Source: JBDRMV01 sp043825615 (GTDB taxonomy: Bacteria > CG03). From it: a stretch of 64,000 bases of DNA. The notes beneath the pieces were generated by a model that saw nothing but the letters and a program-made list of their open reading frames with translations, was not told the DNA's origin and did no database searches. The stretch's first letter is position 1; each line of letters starts with the position of its first letter. The translations under genes and the position numbers were made by a program. Shown piece by piece: positions 17,017 to 25,965 of the stretch. The stretch lies in NCBI GenBank assembly GCA_043825615.1, contig JBDRRS010000019.1, positions 179,515 to 243,514 of the forward strand, in the 5' to 3' direction.

Positions 17017-18063
17017 TTACATTTCTTCGGACATTGTCAGAGCCATTATCGCTTTCTGGACATGCAGGCGGTTTTCCGCTATGTCCACGACGATTGAGCG
17101 CGGGCCCTGGTTGACCTCGCGCGTAACTTCCGCGCCCTCGTCCACCGGCATCGGGTGTACGAATTTCGCGCCGGCATTGGCAAGTTTCATTTTTTCTTCG
17201 TCGCAGATCCAGTCCTTGTATTTTTCGTCGGAGGCTCTTTTAATCTCCGCTTCTTTGCCGATGGAATAAAAATCTTTGCCGAACCAGTTTCTTGAATAAA
17301 CATAATCCGCATTTTCATAACCGGCTTTCGGGTCGCCTTTAACAATCTCAAACCTGGCGCCGGAGACCGCGCAGTTCTTTCTTACCATTTCAAGAATGTC
17401 TTCGGGAAGCGCATAAGCATCGTCGGGGTATGCCAGTTTTATGTTAACTCCCAGGCGGGAATTGAGAAGCAGACTCTCGTGAACCGAACAATACGACCTC
17501 GCAAGGGCTCCCTTTGCCCACGTCTGAAGAAGCGTCTTCCCTTTCGTCGGCTGATTGCCGTTGTGCTCACACATACCCATAACGTCCGCAAGCCCCTGAC
17601 AGGGATGATAAATATCATCCGCCATATTGATAACGGGAACATCCGCGTATTTGGCATACTCCCTGAGCAGCTTGTCCCCGTCGCCGTAATTATCCACGGA
17701 TGTCTCAAGAATCCGGATGCCTATTCCGACGGCAAAGCGCGCCATCACTTTGGCGGCATCGTGAATCGTTTCGCCTGCAACTTCCACACCGCTTTTAACG
17801 CTTTTAAGCCGCATCGCCTTGGGCTCAATAAACTGGGCGTGACCGCCGAGTTCGGTGGCTGCCGCCTCAAAGGACTGTCTTGTCCTCAAAGACGGGTTGT
17901 AGAAAAACATAATAAACGTGCGGTTTTTAAGCAGTTTATTGTATTTATCCCCGTAGCGGTCTGCCTTCATCTTACCGGCAAGTTTGAGAATGTTCTCTAT
18001 TTCCTCCACGGAGAGTTCCTGCGTCGTAACAACATCCTTCCCGAAAAGTTTCGACTTTGCCAT
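17017..18063 (-). CDS. Divergent carbamoyltransferase (knotted transcarbamylase-like) with altered active-site motif
   Basis: A 348-aa aspartate/ornithine carbamoyltransferase-superfamily protein. The carbamoyl-phosphate motif is NPSLRTRQSFE (58-62 SLRTR instead of STRTR), and the second motif HPCQGLAD is intact. The usual substrate-loop HCLP is replaced by HPMPVDEGAEV. It also lacks the proline-rich loop visible in its neighbour. This points to a substrate other than ornithine, but I cannot name it. GGAGGAAT precedes the ATG. It is 60 bp downstream of the second paralog and upstream of carbamate kinase. Confidence 0.8.
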   Translation of the reverse strand: MAKSKLFGKDVVTTQELSVEEIENILKLAGKMKADRYGDKYNKLLKNRTFIMFFYNPSLRTRQSFEAAATELGGHAQFIEPKAMRLKSVKSGVEVAGETIHDAAKVMARFAVGIGIRILETSVDNYGDGDKLLREYAKYADVPVINMADDIYHPCQGLADVMGMCEHNGNQPTKGKTLLQTWAKGALARSYCSVHESLLLNSRLGVNIKLAYPDDAYALPEDILEMVRKNCAVSGARFEIVKGDPKAGYENADYVYSRNWFGKDFYSIGKEAEIKRASDEKYKDWICDEEKMKLANAGAKFVHPMPVDEGAEVTREVNQGPRSIVVDIAENRLHVQKAIMALTMSEEM

Positions 18064-18123
18064 TATTCCTCCATTTTTAAAATCTTGTTTTGTCTTCCCG
18101 ATATATTTGATATTTAATATTTC

Positions 18124-19200
18124 TTACAGCCGTCCGCCCATGAGCTTTGCCATAATCGCTTTGTGGGCGTGGAGGCGGTTCTCCGCTTCGTCAAAGACAA
18201 CACTCTGCGGCCCGTCGATGACATCGTCCGTAACTTCCATATCCCTGTCGGCAGGCAGGCAGTGCATGTAGATTCCGCTCTTTTTAACGAGATTCATCTT
18301 TTTGGAATCGCAAATCCAGTGCTTATTTTTATCGAAAAGCACCTTCATTCCGTCCAGGTCTTCCGGTTTGATAATTTTACCGCTGGCATCCGTCTTGGCA
18401 AAATAATCGCCGGAACCCCAGCATTTGGGATAAACAACATCCGCATTTTCAAACGCAGCATTCATATCGTCTGTCTCCGCAAATGAACCGCCGGTCTCTT
18501 TGGCGAATTTCTTGCATTGTTTGATGACCTCGGGATCGATTTCAAGACCTTTGGGCCTTGCGAATACAACGTCCATACCCATCTTTGTGGGCGCCAGAAC
18601 CAGACTCTGCGGAACTGCAAACGGTTTGTGCGTGGAGCCGGAGTAAGCCCAGGACATTACAAACTTTATTTTACGGAACTGGCCGAACTTTTCTTTAACC
18701 GTTATCATATCAGCCAGAGCCTGAGTCGGATGATACTTGTCGCATTCCATGTTGATTACAGGGTTATTCATATAGTCCGCAAAATCCTTCATTGTGGCAT
18801 TGGCGAAACCGTAAACCCATTGCGCGGGCTCACCGTACATTCTTATGGCAAGCGCATCGCCGACCCTGTCCAGCATCTGGGCAACATCACAGATGCGTTC
18901 TGTCTTATACGGAATCTCGAATCCCTTGCGGGCGGGGGTATATGTCTTGCCCGGTTCAAGGTCCACATGAAACCCCCCGAGCTGCTGAATACCCGCGGCA
19001 AAGGTGCTTCTGGTCCTCAGCGACTGGTTGAAAAACATTGTAAATAATGTCTTGCCTCTCAGAATATGCGACTGGTCTTCGTTCAATGCATAACGCCGTT
19101 TCAGTTCCAGCCCCACATCAATCAGCGTTTCCCACTCTTCCCTGCTGAAATCCAGTTCAGCGTCAATCCAGTCCCTTCCGAGAAATTTGTTCGTTTTCAT
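18124..19200 (-). CDS. Knotted carbamoyltransferase, YgeW-like
   Basis: A 358-aa transcarbamylase. It has FFNQSLRTRSTF (SLRTR, 60-64), YHPTQALAD, a proline-containing loop STHKPFAVPQ after MSWAY, PKCWG and HCLPADRDMEVTDD. The proline loop and the FFNxSxRTR form are typical of the knotted AOTCase/SOTCase/YgeW group rather than ArgF. The substrate of YgeW proteins is not firmly known. AAGGAGGAA precedes the ATG. It lies immediately downstream of ftsA, in the position where ftsZ is found in many genomes. Confidence 0.82.
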   Translation of the reverse strand: MKTNKFLGRDWIDAELDFSREEWETLIDVGLELKRRYALNEDQSHILRGKTLFTMFFNQSLRTRSTFAAGIQQLGGFHVDLEPGKTYTPARKGFEIPYKTERICDVAQMLDRVGDALAIRMYGEPAQWVYGFANATMKDFADYMNNPVINMECDKYHPTQALADMITVKEKFGQFRKIKFVMSWAYSGSTHKPFAVPQSLVLAPTKMGMDVVFARPKGLEIDPEVIKQCKKFAKETGGSFAETDDMNAAFENADVVYPKCWGSGDYFAKTDASGKIIKPEDLDGMKVLFDKNKHWICDSKKMNLVKKSGIYMHCLPADRDMEVTDDVIDGPQSVVFDEAENRLHAHKAIMAKLMGGRL

Positions 19201-19214
19201 TATCGCGTTCCTCC

Positions 19215-20429
19215 TTAAAAAATTTTTTTCAATATTTCAATAAGCCCCTTCCGCCGCGGCCCGCTGCGGCCGCGAGGCGTCGGGACTTCCTTCGCGGCAT
19301 CATATTTCAGCAGACCCAAAACAGAAGTGTATGACGGGCCGCCGATGACGGCATTGTCCCCTATGCAGTTCCTTACAAGGCCCATCCTCGTAACAATGCC
19401 CGTTTTCTCTTCAACATATTCGGCAATTCCCGGAAGGCTGGCGCCTCCGCCGGTCACGACGCAGCTTGCTATGAGTTCGGGATTTATTTCGAAAGCGGCG
19501 AGGCTTTCATTCACCTGTTCAAAAATGTCGCTTAATCGGGAACCGAGCATTTTCGAAATTTCCTTTATCGCAATGTCTTCTCTGGTCACACCGTCTATTT
19601 TCGTTATGGTAACTTTACCTTCTTTCGGGATGTGAGCCGGCGTCGCAAAGCCGAAGTCCTCCTTTATTCTCATCGCCTCGTCCAGCGAGGTCTTCAAAAA
19701 ATGCGCAATATCGCTGGTTATGTAGTCGCTGCCGTTCTTTATCGTTCTGAAACCCCTGATGGCTCCTTTCCGGTAATAGCTGACCTCGCAGAGTTTACCG
19801 CCAAGATCAATCAAAAGACAGCCGATATCCCTTTCCTCCTCCGAAAGAACAACTTCCGCCGCCGCAAGAGAGGAGAGAATCACGTTGTTTATTTCAAAAC
19901 TCGCTTTTTCCACGCATTTTTTCAGGTTAATCAGCGCCGAGGAAATAGCGGTTACGATATGGACTTCAACCTGAAGGTGATTCGCGACCATCCCCATCGG
20001 GTCTATGACGCCCTCCTGGTGGTCAACAATGTATTCCTGAGGAATCGTGTGAATTATCTGGCGGTCCATCGGGCGCTGAAACGCCCGCGCCGATTCAAGG
20101 ACCTGCTTTATGTCCTGAAAACCTATTTCCTTGTCCTGCGAAAGAATCCCGATCGCTCCCCTGTGGTTCTGGCTCGAGATGTGAAGACCGTGGAGACCGA
20201 GGTTCAAATAATTTACGCTTTGTTTTGCCTGCGACTCCGCTTTTTCCACAACCTCCCTTATCGTCTCAACCGTCTGGGTGATGTTGACGACGTTGCCTTC
20301 CCTGATGCCCTTGCAGGGCATGGAACTGTATCCGAGAACGTTTATTGTTTCGCCGGTAACCCGGCCTATGGCGCACTTGATATGGGAAGAACCTATTTCA
20401 ATGCCTGCCTGCAGAGTTTCATTCGCCAT
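19215..20429 (-). CDS. ftsA: Cell division protein FtsA
   Basis: Actin-like ATPase that anchors FtsZ to the membrane, 404 aa. Features are the phosphate-1 loop GIEIGSSHIKCAIG, the ATP-binding CLLIDLGGKLCEVSYY and VVTGGGASLPGI, and a C-terminal basic amphipathic tail (GLIEILKKIF) after a Pro/Arg linker, matching the membrane-targeting sequence. It follows ftsQ with its start just after the ftsQ stop. ftsZ is absent downstream. Confidence 0.95.
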   Translation of the reverse strand: MANETLQAGIEIGSSHIKCAIGRVTGETINVLGYSSMPCKGIREGNVVNITQTVETIREVVEKAESQAKQSVNYLNLGLHGLHISSQNHRGAIGILSQDKEIGFQDIKQVLESARAFQRPMDRQIIHTIPQEYIVDHQEGVIDPMGMVANHLQVEVHIVTAISSALINLKKCVEKASFEINNVILSSLAAAEVVLSEEERDIGCLLIDLGGKLCEVSYYRKGAIRGFRTIKNGSDYITSDIAHFLKTSLDEAMRIKEDFGFATPAHIPKEGKVTITKIDGVTREDIAIKEISKMLGSRLSDIFEQVNESLAAFEINPELIASCVVTGGGASLPGIAEYVEEKTGIVTRMGLVRNCIGDNAVIGGPSYTSVLGLLKYDAAKEVPTPRGRSGPRRKGLIEILKKIF

Positions 20430-21200
20430 CTATTTTTTCATTCCTTTTTTGAATTTTATGATAGCACTTTGCATTTTTTTTGTAAATGGTCTCAAGTCAA
20501 GATATTCAACTTCTTTATTTTTTGCCGCGGCGTCCCGCAAAACCGCACGGACCGATTCCAGTTTTTCTGAAATCTCCGATACGTCAGGACGGCCGAAGTA
20601 AATCATAAAATCCTTCAGCCCGAATTTCAACAACCCGTCCTCAAGAGAAATGCTGTCAACTTTTTCATAAAACTCGATTTCCCTGATTTTGAGTTCCTTG
20701 AGAAATTGCGTTATTTTATTTCTCTGCTCCCGGCCTTCCGAAGCAAAGTCCCGCCATTCGGGTATTTTATATATTTTCTCCGCCTCGGGAAGGCATTCCA
20801 CAATAACATTATCGAACGTAACAATAAAATTCGCAGAACCCTTTCTGAAACTGGCAAGCGGAAACCTCTCCTCCACCTGCACAACGACCCGGTCGGGAAA
20901 ATCCCTCACGACTTTTACGCTTTTGAGCCATTTTTCTTTGTCAAAAATCAGGGGGTCTATGCTGTAGGAAAAAATGTTGCGGCCTTCTTTGAAATTAACG
21001 AGAGCGCGGATTTGTTCCTGTTTGAGAACTTTTATACCTCGAATATCTATTTTTCTGACATTCAGCTTATCCCAGTTTGTTACAAAATCCCACAAAAACC
21101 GCAAACCTATAAATGCTCCGAAAGCCGCCAGCAGAAAAAGAAACAATTTCAAAAAGAAACCGCTTCTTTTTTTTCTCTCTCTTCTCCAGTGCTTTTTCAT
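20430..21200 (-). CDS. ftsQ: Cell division protein FtsQ
   Basis: A 256-aa divisome protein with a strongly basic cytoplasmic tail, one transmembrane helix at about 18-38 (FFLKLFLFLLAAFGAFIGL), a POTRA domain (KIDIRGIKVLKQEQIRALVNF) and an FtsQ domain (YLDLRPF near the C-terminus). The ATG overlaps the ddl stop (ATGA). Its place between ddl and ftsA matches the dcw cluster. Confidence 0.93.
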   Translation of the reverse strand: MKKHWRRERKKRSGFFLKLFLFLLAAFGAFIGLRFLWDFVTNWDKLNVRKIDIRGIKVLKQEQIRALVNFKEGRNIFSYSIDPLIFDKEKWLKSVKVVRDFPDRVVVQVEERFPLASFRKGSANFIVTFDNVIVECLPEAEKIYKIPEWRDFASEGREQRNKITQFLKELKIREIEFYEKVDSISLEDGLLKFGLKDFMIYFGRPDVSEISEKLESVRAVLRDAAAKNKEVEYLDLRPFTKKMQSAIIKFKKGMKK

Positions 21201-22186
21201 TTTTTATTTTCCCTCTGGAATTTCAAAGAAATTCCGAGGACTTGGCCCCGGAAAATCTTTGATTTTCTCGGGGTGATTTTTGACGTGTCTTTGATTATTT
21301 TAAGAACCGCCTCGTCAAAAGGAATGCCGGCCGCAGCGGCCGCCTCCGGAAGCAGACTCGTGCCGGTCATTCCCGGGATGGTGTTGATTTCAAGAGCATA
21401 AAATTTCCCGTGCGCTGACCGGACAAAATCGACTCTCGCCATGCCGCGTATTCCGAGAAACCCGCAAATCCGCTCCGTCGACGCCGAAAGATACCCCGAC
21501 GACCTCTTATCTATTTCCGCAGGGACGATATGACGGCTCTTGCCCGGAACGTACTTTGACTCGTAATCATAAAACTCGTTCGCCGGAACGATTTCAAGGA
21601 CGGGTAAAACGGCGCCTGCAAGCCAGCCGACCGTAAATTCCCTGCCTCTTACGTATTTCTCAACCATGACTTTATCATCGCATTCAAACGCGGTCCCCAC
21701 CGCCCTCTCTAAATCCTGCAGCTTTTTCACGATTGACATTCCGATTGCCGAACCCTCCGAAACCGGTTTTACGACAACCGGCAGAAAAGACCTTAATTTA
21801 CTCAGGGAATACCGCCGCCCCCTGACAAGACAGATGTCGGGAAGGACTTTCACTCCGAGAGATGAAAAAATCTTCTTTGAAACCATTTTGTTCATACCGG
21901 CGGAGGAGGCGAGGACTCCGGAACAGCTGTAAGGAATTTTAAGCGCGTCAAGAAAACCCTGTATAACTCCGTCCTCGCCAATCCGGCCGTGACAGGCAAT
22001 AAAACAGAAATCCGGTTTGCACGCAAGAATTTTCTTTAGAAAATTTCCTGTGCCTATATCAACAATTTCCGCTCTGTATTTCAGGCGTTTGAGCGCCTTG
22101 AAAACAGCATCCGCCGTTTTAAGCGAAATCTCTCTTTCCGTCTCTGAAACGCCTGCCAGAACCGCAATTTTCCTTAACTTTTTCAT
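21197..22186 (-). CDS. ddl: D-alanine--D-alanine ligase
   Basis: ATP-grasp ligase of 329 aa making D-Ala-D-Ala for MurF. It has ACHGRIGEDGVIQGFLDALKIPYSCSG, VVVKPVSEGSAIG, VEKYVRGREFTVG and the metal site EINTIPGMT. 4-bp overlaps with murB upstream and ftsQ downstream indicate tight translational coupling. A C-terminal tail of about 40 residues (TSKITPRKSKIFRG) is lysine/arginine-rich. Confidence 0.95.
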   Translation of the reverse strand: MKKLRKIAVLAGVSETEREISLKTADAVFKALKRLKYRAEIVDIGTGNFLKKILACKPDFCFIACHGRIGEDGVIQGFLDALKIPYSCSGVLASSAGMNKMVSKKIFSSLGVKVLPDICLVRGRRYSLSKLRSFLPVVVKPVSEGSAIGMSIVKKLQDLERAVGTAFECDDKVMVEKYVRGREFTVGWLAGAVLPVLEIVPANEFYDYESKYVPGKSRHIVPAEIDKRSSGYLSASTERICGFLGIRGMARVDFVRSAHGKFYALEINTIPGMTGTSLLPEAAAAAGIPFDEAVLKIIKDTSKITPRKSKIFRGQVLGISLKFQRENKK

Positions 22187-23028
22187 CTGAAATCTCCCCA
22201 GAATTCGACAAGGGGTTCAAGAAAAATTCCGCTCTTTTCAAAAACCCCGAGGCGTATTCTCTGCATCAGGCAGTAAACATCACTGGCTGGAGCGTTTAGA
22301 GTTTTAACAAAAATATTCGCATGCCTTGTTGAAACGGCAGCGCCTCCGAATCTTTCGCCTTTTAAACCCGCTCTTTCTATCAGTTCGCCGGCATAGCCGC
22401 CTACGGGGTTCTTAAAAATACAGCCCGTGGAATTTTTTACGAAAAAACCCCGCTCTGCCCGGCGGCTGATTGCTTTTTTCAGCCCGGCCATTATTTTTCC
22501 CCTGTCCGACTTCACCAAATTAAAACAGACCTCCGTCACAACGGCGCTATGCCCGAAAGACACCCGCCGGTAACCGCAACTTAAACCCTTCCGGCTGATT
22601 TTTCTCACGCCTTTTCTGTCCGCAACTTTTATCCAACCGATGAAATCACTGATTTCCGTTCCGAAAGCGCCGGCGTTCATCGCGACGGCGCCGCCGACCT
22701 CCGCAGGAATACCCGCAAGACGCTCGAGACCGCTTAAAGAAATCTCAAAACATTTTTTTATAACCTCCGCAAGAAGACACCCCGCCCCGGCAATTACTTC
22801 CCCGCCGGAAGATACTATTCTTTTAAATTCACCGCCTAATTTTATCACGGGCTCAGAAATTCCCGAATCGCTGAACACAACATTGGACCCGTTGCCCAAA
22901 ACCCTGAAACTCTCAAACATTCTCAAAAACTCTACGAGTTCGGAAGTTTTTTCCACCCTAAATGTATGCGCAAACCCGCCCGTCTTCAGCCGCGCAAGGT
23001 TTTTCATTTCGCGAATTTCAAATTTCAT
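22183..23028 (-). CDS. murB: UDP-N-acetylenolpyruvoylglucosamine reductase
   Basis: FAD-dependent NADPH reductase of peptidoglycan precursor synthesis, 281 aa. It has VLGNGSNVVFSD (FAD), AGAGCLLAEV, LAGIPAEVGGAVAMNAGAFG and STGCIFKNP near residue 200. In the last motif a Cys stands where the classic enzyme has the catalytic Ser of GSxFKNP. The ATG overlaps the rnfC stop (ATGA), linking it to an Rnf-type electron-transfer subunit. Confidence 0.94.
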   Translation of the reverse strand: MKFEIREMKNLARLKTGGFAHTFRVEKTSELVEFLRMFESFRVLGNGSNVVFSDSGISEPVIKLGGEFKRIVSSGGEVIAGAGCLLAEVIKKCFEISLSGLERLAGIPAEVGGAVAMNAGAFGTEISDFIGWIKVADRKGVRKISRKGLSCGYRRVSFGHSAVVTEVCFNLVKSDRGKIMAGLKKAISRRAERGFFVKNSTGCIFKNPVGGYAGELIERAGLKGERFGGAAVSTRHANIFVKTLNAPASDVYCLMQRIRLGVFEKSGIFLEPLVEFWGDFR

Positions 23029-24302
23029 TTTTCTCTGGTATTCAGCATTTTATTTTTTGACCATTTCAGGTAGTGGACAAGCGGAATGCCCGCAGGACAG
23101 ACGTAAGCGCAGGCGCCGCACTCAATACAATCCTTCGCCCGCTCACAGGGAATGCCTTTCTTATATAGTAAATAACTCTGCCGCGGGATTAAATTCATGG
23201 GACAGACAGCGGCGCATCTGAGACACCTTATACATTCGAACTCGGCGGGCGGAGGCGACTCGAGAAGCAAAATAGCGCTGGTTGCTTTGGAAACAGTTAC
23301 GTCAAAATTGCTCACGGACTGCCCCATCATCGGCCCCCCGAAAACAATCTTGTTCACGTTGTCGGGTATTCCTCCCCTTAAATTTATTATATCCTCCAGG
23401 CGCGTGCCGACGGGAATAATAACATTGCCCGGTTTTCTGAAAAATCCACCGAGGGTAACGACCCTTTCAAAAAGGGGACGTCCCGAATAAACCGCCTCGT
23501 TTACGGCAACGGCGGTCTGCACATTTATCACCACGCAGCCGACATCGGCTGGTAACCCGCACGCAGGAACTTTCTTTCTCAGAAGCGCGTAAATAAGCTG
23601 CTTTTCTCCGCCCTGCGGATATTTCGCCGGAAGAACCCTTACGCTCATCCTCATATCCTGCCTGCGGAGCAGTTCCGACGCTTTTGAAAGTTTATTGTCT
23701 TCAACCGCGATGATAATGTCTTTTGCCGAAACCGCACGCGCGGCTATTTTGGCGCCCTCAAAAATTTCATCCGCTTTCTCTTCTATAATTTTTTCGTCAG
23801 CCGTCAGATACGGCTCGCATTCGCAGCCGTTTACAATCAGCGTGTTTATTTTTTTCCCGAAAGGCACCGAAAGTTTGACATCGGTGGGGAAAGCGGCGCC
23901 GCCCAGACCCACGACACCCGCTTTTCTTATTATTTCCACAATCTGCGAAGGGGCAAGGGTTTTTACGCTTTTTAATTCCCTGTGCCGCTTTTCTTCTTCT
24001 TTGAAATCATTTGCGATAACAACGGCATCAAGTTTATCCCCCGAACAGTGCGGCCATTTTTGAATTCCTTCGACAATTCCCGAAACGGGTGAATGTATGA
24101 AAGCGGAAATTTTTCCGCGGGGTGCGGCGATGACTTCGCCTTTCAGAACCCTCTGCCCTTTTACGACGACCGGTTCGGATGCGGCGCCGGCGCTCTGAAA
24201 AAGATGTATAAAGACCTTCGGCGGGGCGGGAAAACGCTCTATGGAAAAGGAAGACGTCGCCTTGTTCTGCGGCGGATGGACGCCACCTTTAAAAGAACTC
24301 AT
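23025..24302 (-). CDS. rnfC: RnfC-like electron transport subunit
   Basis: A 425-aa membrane-associated NADH/FMN and Fe-S subunit of the Rnf complex family. The N-terminus MSSFKGGVHPPQNK is the usual RnfC start. An FMN/NADH region follows (VGLGGAAFPTDVKLS, NGCECEPYLTADEK), with two [4Fe-4S] motifs at the C-terminus (CIRCLRCAAVCP and CIECGACAYVCP). I choose ATG 24300-24302; an upstream extension would read through a repeat. None of rnfD, G, E, A or B is adjacent; murB follows with an ATGA overlap. Partners may be elsewhere in the genome. Confidence 0.9.
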   Translation of the reverse strand: MSSFKGGVHPPQNKATSSFSIERFPAPPKVFIHLFQSAGAASEPVVVKGQRVLKGEVIAAPRGKISAFIHSPVSGIVEGIQKWPHCSGDKLDAVVIANDFKEEEKRHRELKSVKTLAPSQIVEIIRKAGVVGLGGAAFPTDVKLSVPFGKKINTLIVNGCECEPYLTADEKIIEEKADEIFEGAKIAARAVSAKDIIIAVEDNKLSKASELLRRQDMRMSVRVLPAKYPQGGEKQLIYALLRKKVPACGLPADVGCVVINVQTAVAVNEAVYSGRPLFERVVTLGGFFRKPGNVIIPVGTRLEDIINLRGGIPDNVNKIVFGGPMMGQSVSNFDVTVSKATSAILLLESPPPAEFECIRCLRCAAVCPMNLIPRQSYLLYKKGIPCERAKDCIECGACAYVCPAGIPLVHYLKWSKNKMLNTREK

Positions 24303-24310
24303 CAGCCCTG

Positions 24311-24359
24311 CCCCCTCACCCTGCCCTCTCCCCTCAGGGGAGAGGATAAAGGGGAGGGG
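24311..24359. repeat. G/C-rich palindromic repeat of the CCCTCTCCCC type
   Basis: A perfect 8-bp stem CTCTCCCC/GGGGAGAG with a 3-base loop (24326-24344), flanked by further C-rich and G-rich arms. Sequences of this kind are scattered in many bacterial genomes as REP-like repeats. It fills the gap between the HD-GYP gene and rnfC. Confidence 0.7.
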
Positions 24360-24375
24360 TGTTTTCTCATTCCAA

Positions 24376-25953
24376 TTATTCTGCCATTTCCGCCGGCGGG
24401 GTCTCCCCCAAAATGGGAACCGCAGCCTTAACGCATTGCGGGGCAAACTGAGTTCCCGAATTCGCGGAAATTTCTTTGAGGGCATCGGCAAGAGAAAACC
24501 TTCTTCCGTAATTTCTTTCCGAAATCATCGCGTCAAATGCGTCGCAGACAGCAATGATTTGCGCGCCGACAGGTATCTCCTCGCCTTTCAGCCCCGACGG
24601 GTAACCGCCGCCGTCCCATCTTTCGTGATGACTCCTTATGAAAGAAACAACTTTTTTTAACCTCCTTATCGGTTCAAGAATTTTTGCGCCCATTTCGGGA
24701 TGTTTCTTTATAATTTTCCATTCTTCGTCCGTTAAAGGACCTTTTTTCTGAAGAATCACGTCAGGGATTCCGATTTTACCGACGTCGTGAAGGAGCGCCG
24801 CGATTGAAACCTCCTGCGCCTCATCTTCGGTCAGACCCATCTTGAGAGCAATTCCCATAGCGTTTTTCTGCATGTGCCTTGAGTGCTCTATTGTCATGGG
24901 TGAGCCGAATTCTATGGCATCGGCAAGCACCACAACCGTGTTCATAAACGTCTCGTTCAATTCGCCGTAAAGACGCGCCCTCTCTATTATATGTGCCACC
25001 TGTGAAGCCAGAATGCTGAAATAAAGCAAATCCTGCGGTGAAAAGTCCTCGCCGTTGGTTTTGTTAACCGCTTCCATAACGCCCATCGGCTCGTTGTCAA
25101 GACCGAGCGGGACAACCAGAAGGTTCCTCGTGGAGGAGCCGGTAAACTCGTCAACTTTTGAGGAAAAATACTTTGACTCGGAAACGTCATTTATAACCGC
25201 CTCGCGCTGCTGCGTAAAAGCCCACCCCGCTATGCCTTCGTTCTTCGGAAACGCGAAATCCTTTAACTTCTTGGAATGTTCTCCCGAAATGGCCGAAAAG
25301 ACCAGTTTATCCCTGTCCCCGTCGAGAAGCAGAACCGACGTGCCTTCGCATTCGACGATTTCCAGCGTTATATTCCCTATTTCGTTTAGAAGTTCCTGAA
25401 AATCGGAAATCCTTGAAAGTTTTTTTACCGCTTCAAACAAACACCGCATTTTCACGATGCTCCTGTCCATATCGGTAATAAGGAGCAAACTTTCCATAAT
25501 TTTTTTCAGGAGCAGAGAAACCTCGTTAAAAATTTTTACCTCGTGTTTCGGAAACTTTTCGGACTCGTCCAAGTTAAAAGCCACGATAACGCCGGAAATA
25601 TCCTTGCCACGGCCTATAGGGAAACTCATAAACCCCGGCTGCTCTACCGAAGAAGAATTCGCCTCAACCTCATTGAATATTTTTATGATGAACTCCCGTT
25701 TTTCCATATCTTCTTCCGCGAGGTCGTCTTCCTTTTTTTCAGGATAAAAACAAAATTGTCCGGTGAGCATGTCTTTTTCCATTATTCTCACATCGCAGTG
25801 TATTGTTTCCTCCATAATTTCCACGATTTTTTCCAGAAAGACATCTTTTGAAATTGCAACGTCCATCAGCTGGATAACCTGCGTTATTACCTTGTTCCGG
25901 AGATTAAGCTGCGCTACCGTTTCTTCAAGCAGCAGGATTTTTTTATCTTCCAT
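24376..25953 (-). CDS. GAF domain and HD-GYP phosphodiesterase
   Basis: Signalling protein of 525 aa, probably degrading cyclic-di-GMP. An N-terminal coiled segment is followed by one or two GAF-like regions (residues about 30-330; clear GAF at 170-330 with EGIAGWAFTQQ and NLLVVPLG). The C-terminal HD-GYP domain has AALLHDVGKIGIPD and HHERWDGGGYPSGLKGEEIP. No transmembrane helix is seen. No cognate GGDEF protein is present in the window. Confidence 0.9.
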   Translation of the reverse strand: MEDKKILLLEETVAQLNLRNKVITQVIQLMDVAISKDVFLEKIVEIMEETIHCDVRIMEKDMLTGQFCFYPEKKEDDLAEEDMEKREFIIKIFNEVEANSSSVEQPGFMSFPIGRGKDISGVIVAFNLDESEKFPKHEVKIFNEVSLLLKKIMESLLLITDMDRSIVKMRCLFEAVKKLSRISDFQELLNEIGNITLEIVECEGTSVLLLDGDRDKLVFSAISGEHSKKLKDFAFPKNEGIAGWAFTQQREAVINDVSESKYFSSKVDEFTGSSTRNLLVVPLGLDNEPMGVMEAVNKTNGEDFSPQDLLYFSILASQVAHIIERARLYGELNETFMNTVVVLADAIEFGSPMTIEHSRHMQKNAMGIALKMGLTEDEAQEVSIAALLHDVGKIGIPDVILQKKGPLTDEEWKIIKKHPEMGAKILEPIRRLKKVVSFIRSHHERWDGGGYPSGLKGEEIPVGAQIIAVCDAFDAMISERNYGRRFSLADALKEISANSGTQFAPQCVKAAVPILGETPPAEMAE

Positions 25954-25965
25954 TTTTAATTCTTT

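Noticed and set aside
24303..24491. 63-codon N-terminal extension of RnfC
   Set aside because: It translates the G/C-rich palindromic repeat and part of the upstream gene; the family starts at MSSFKGGVHPP.
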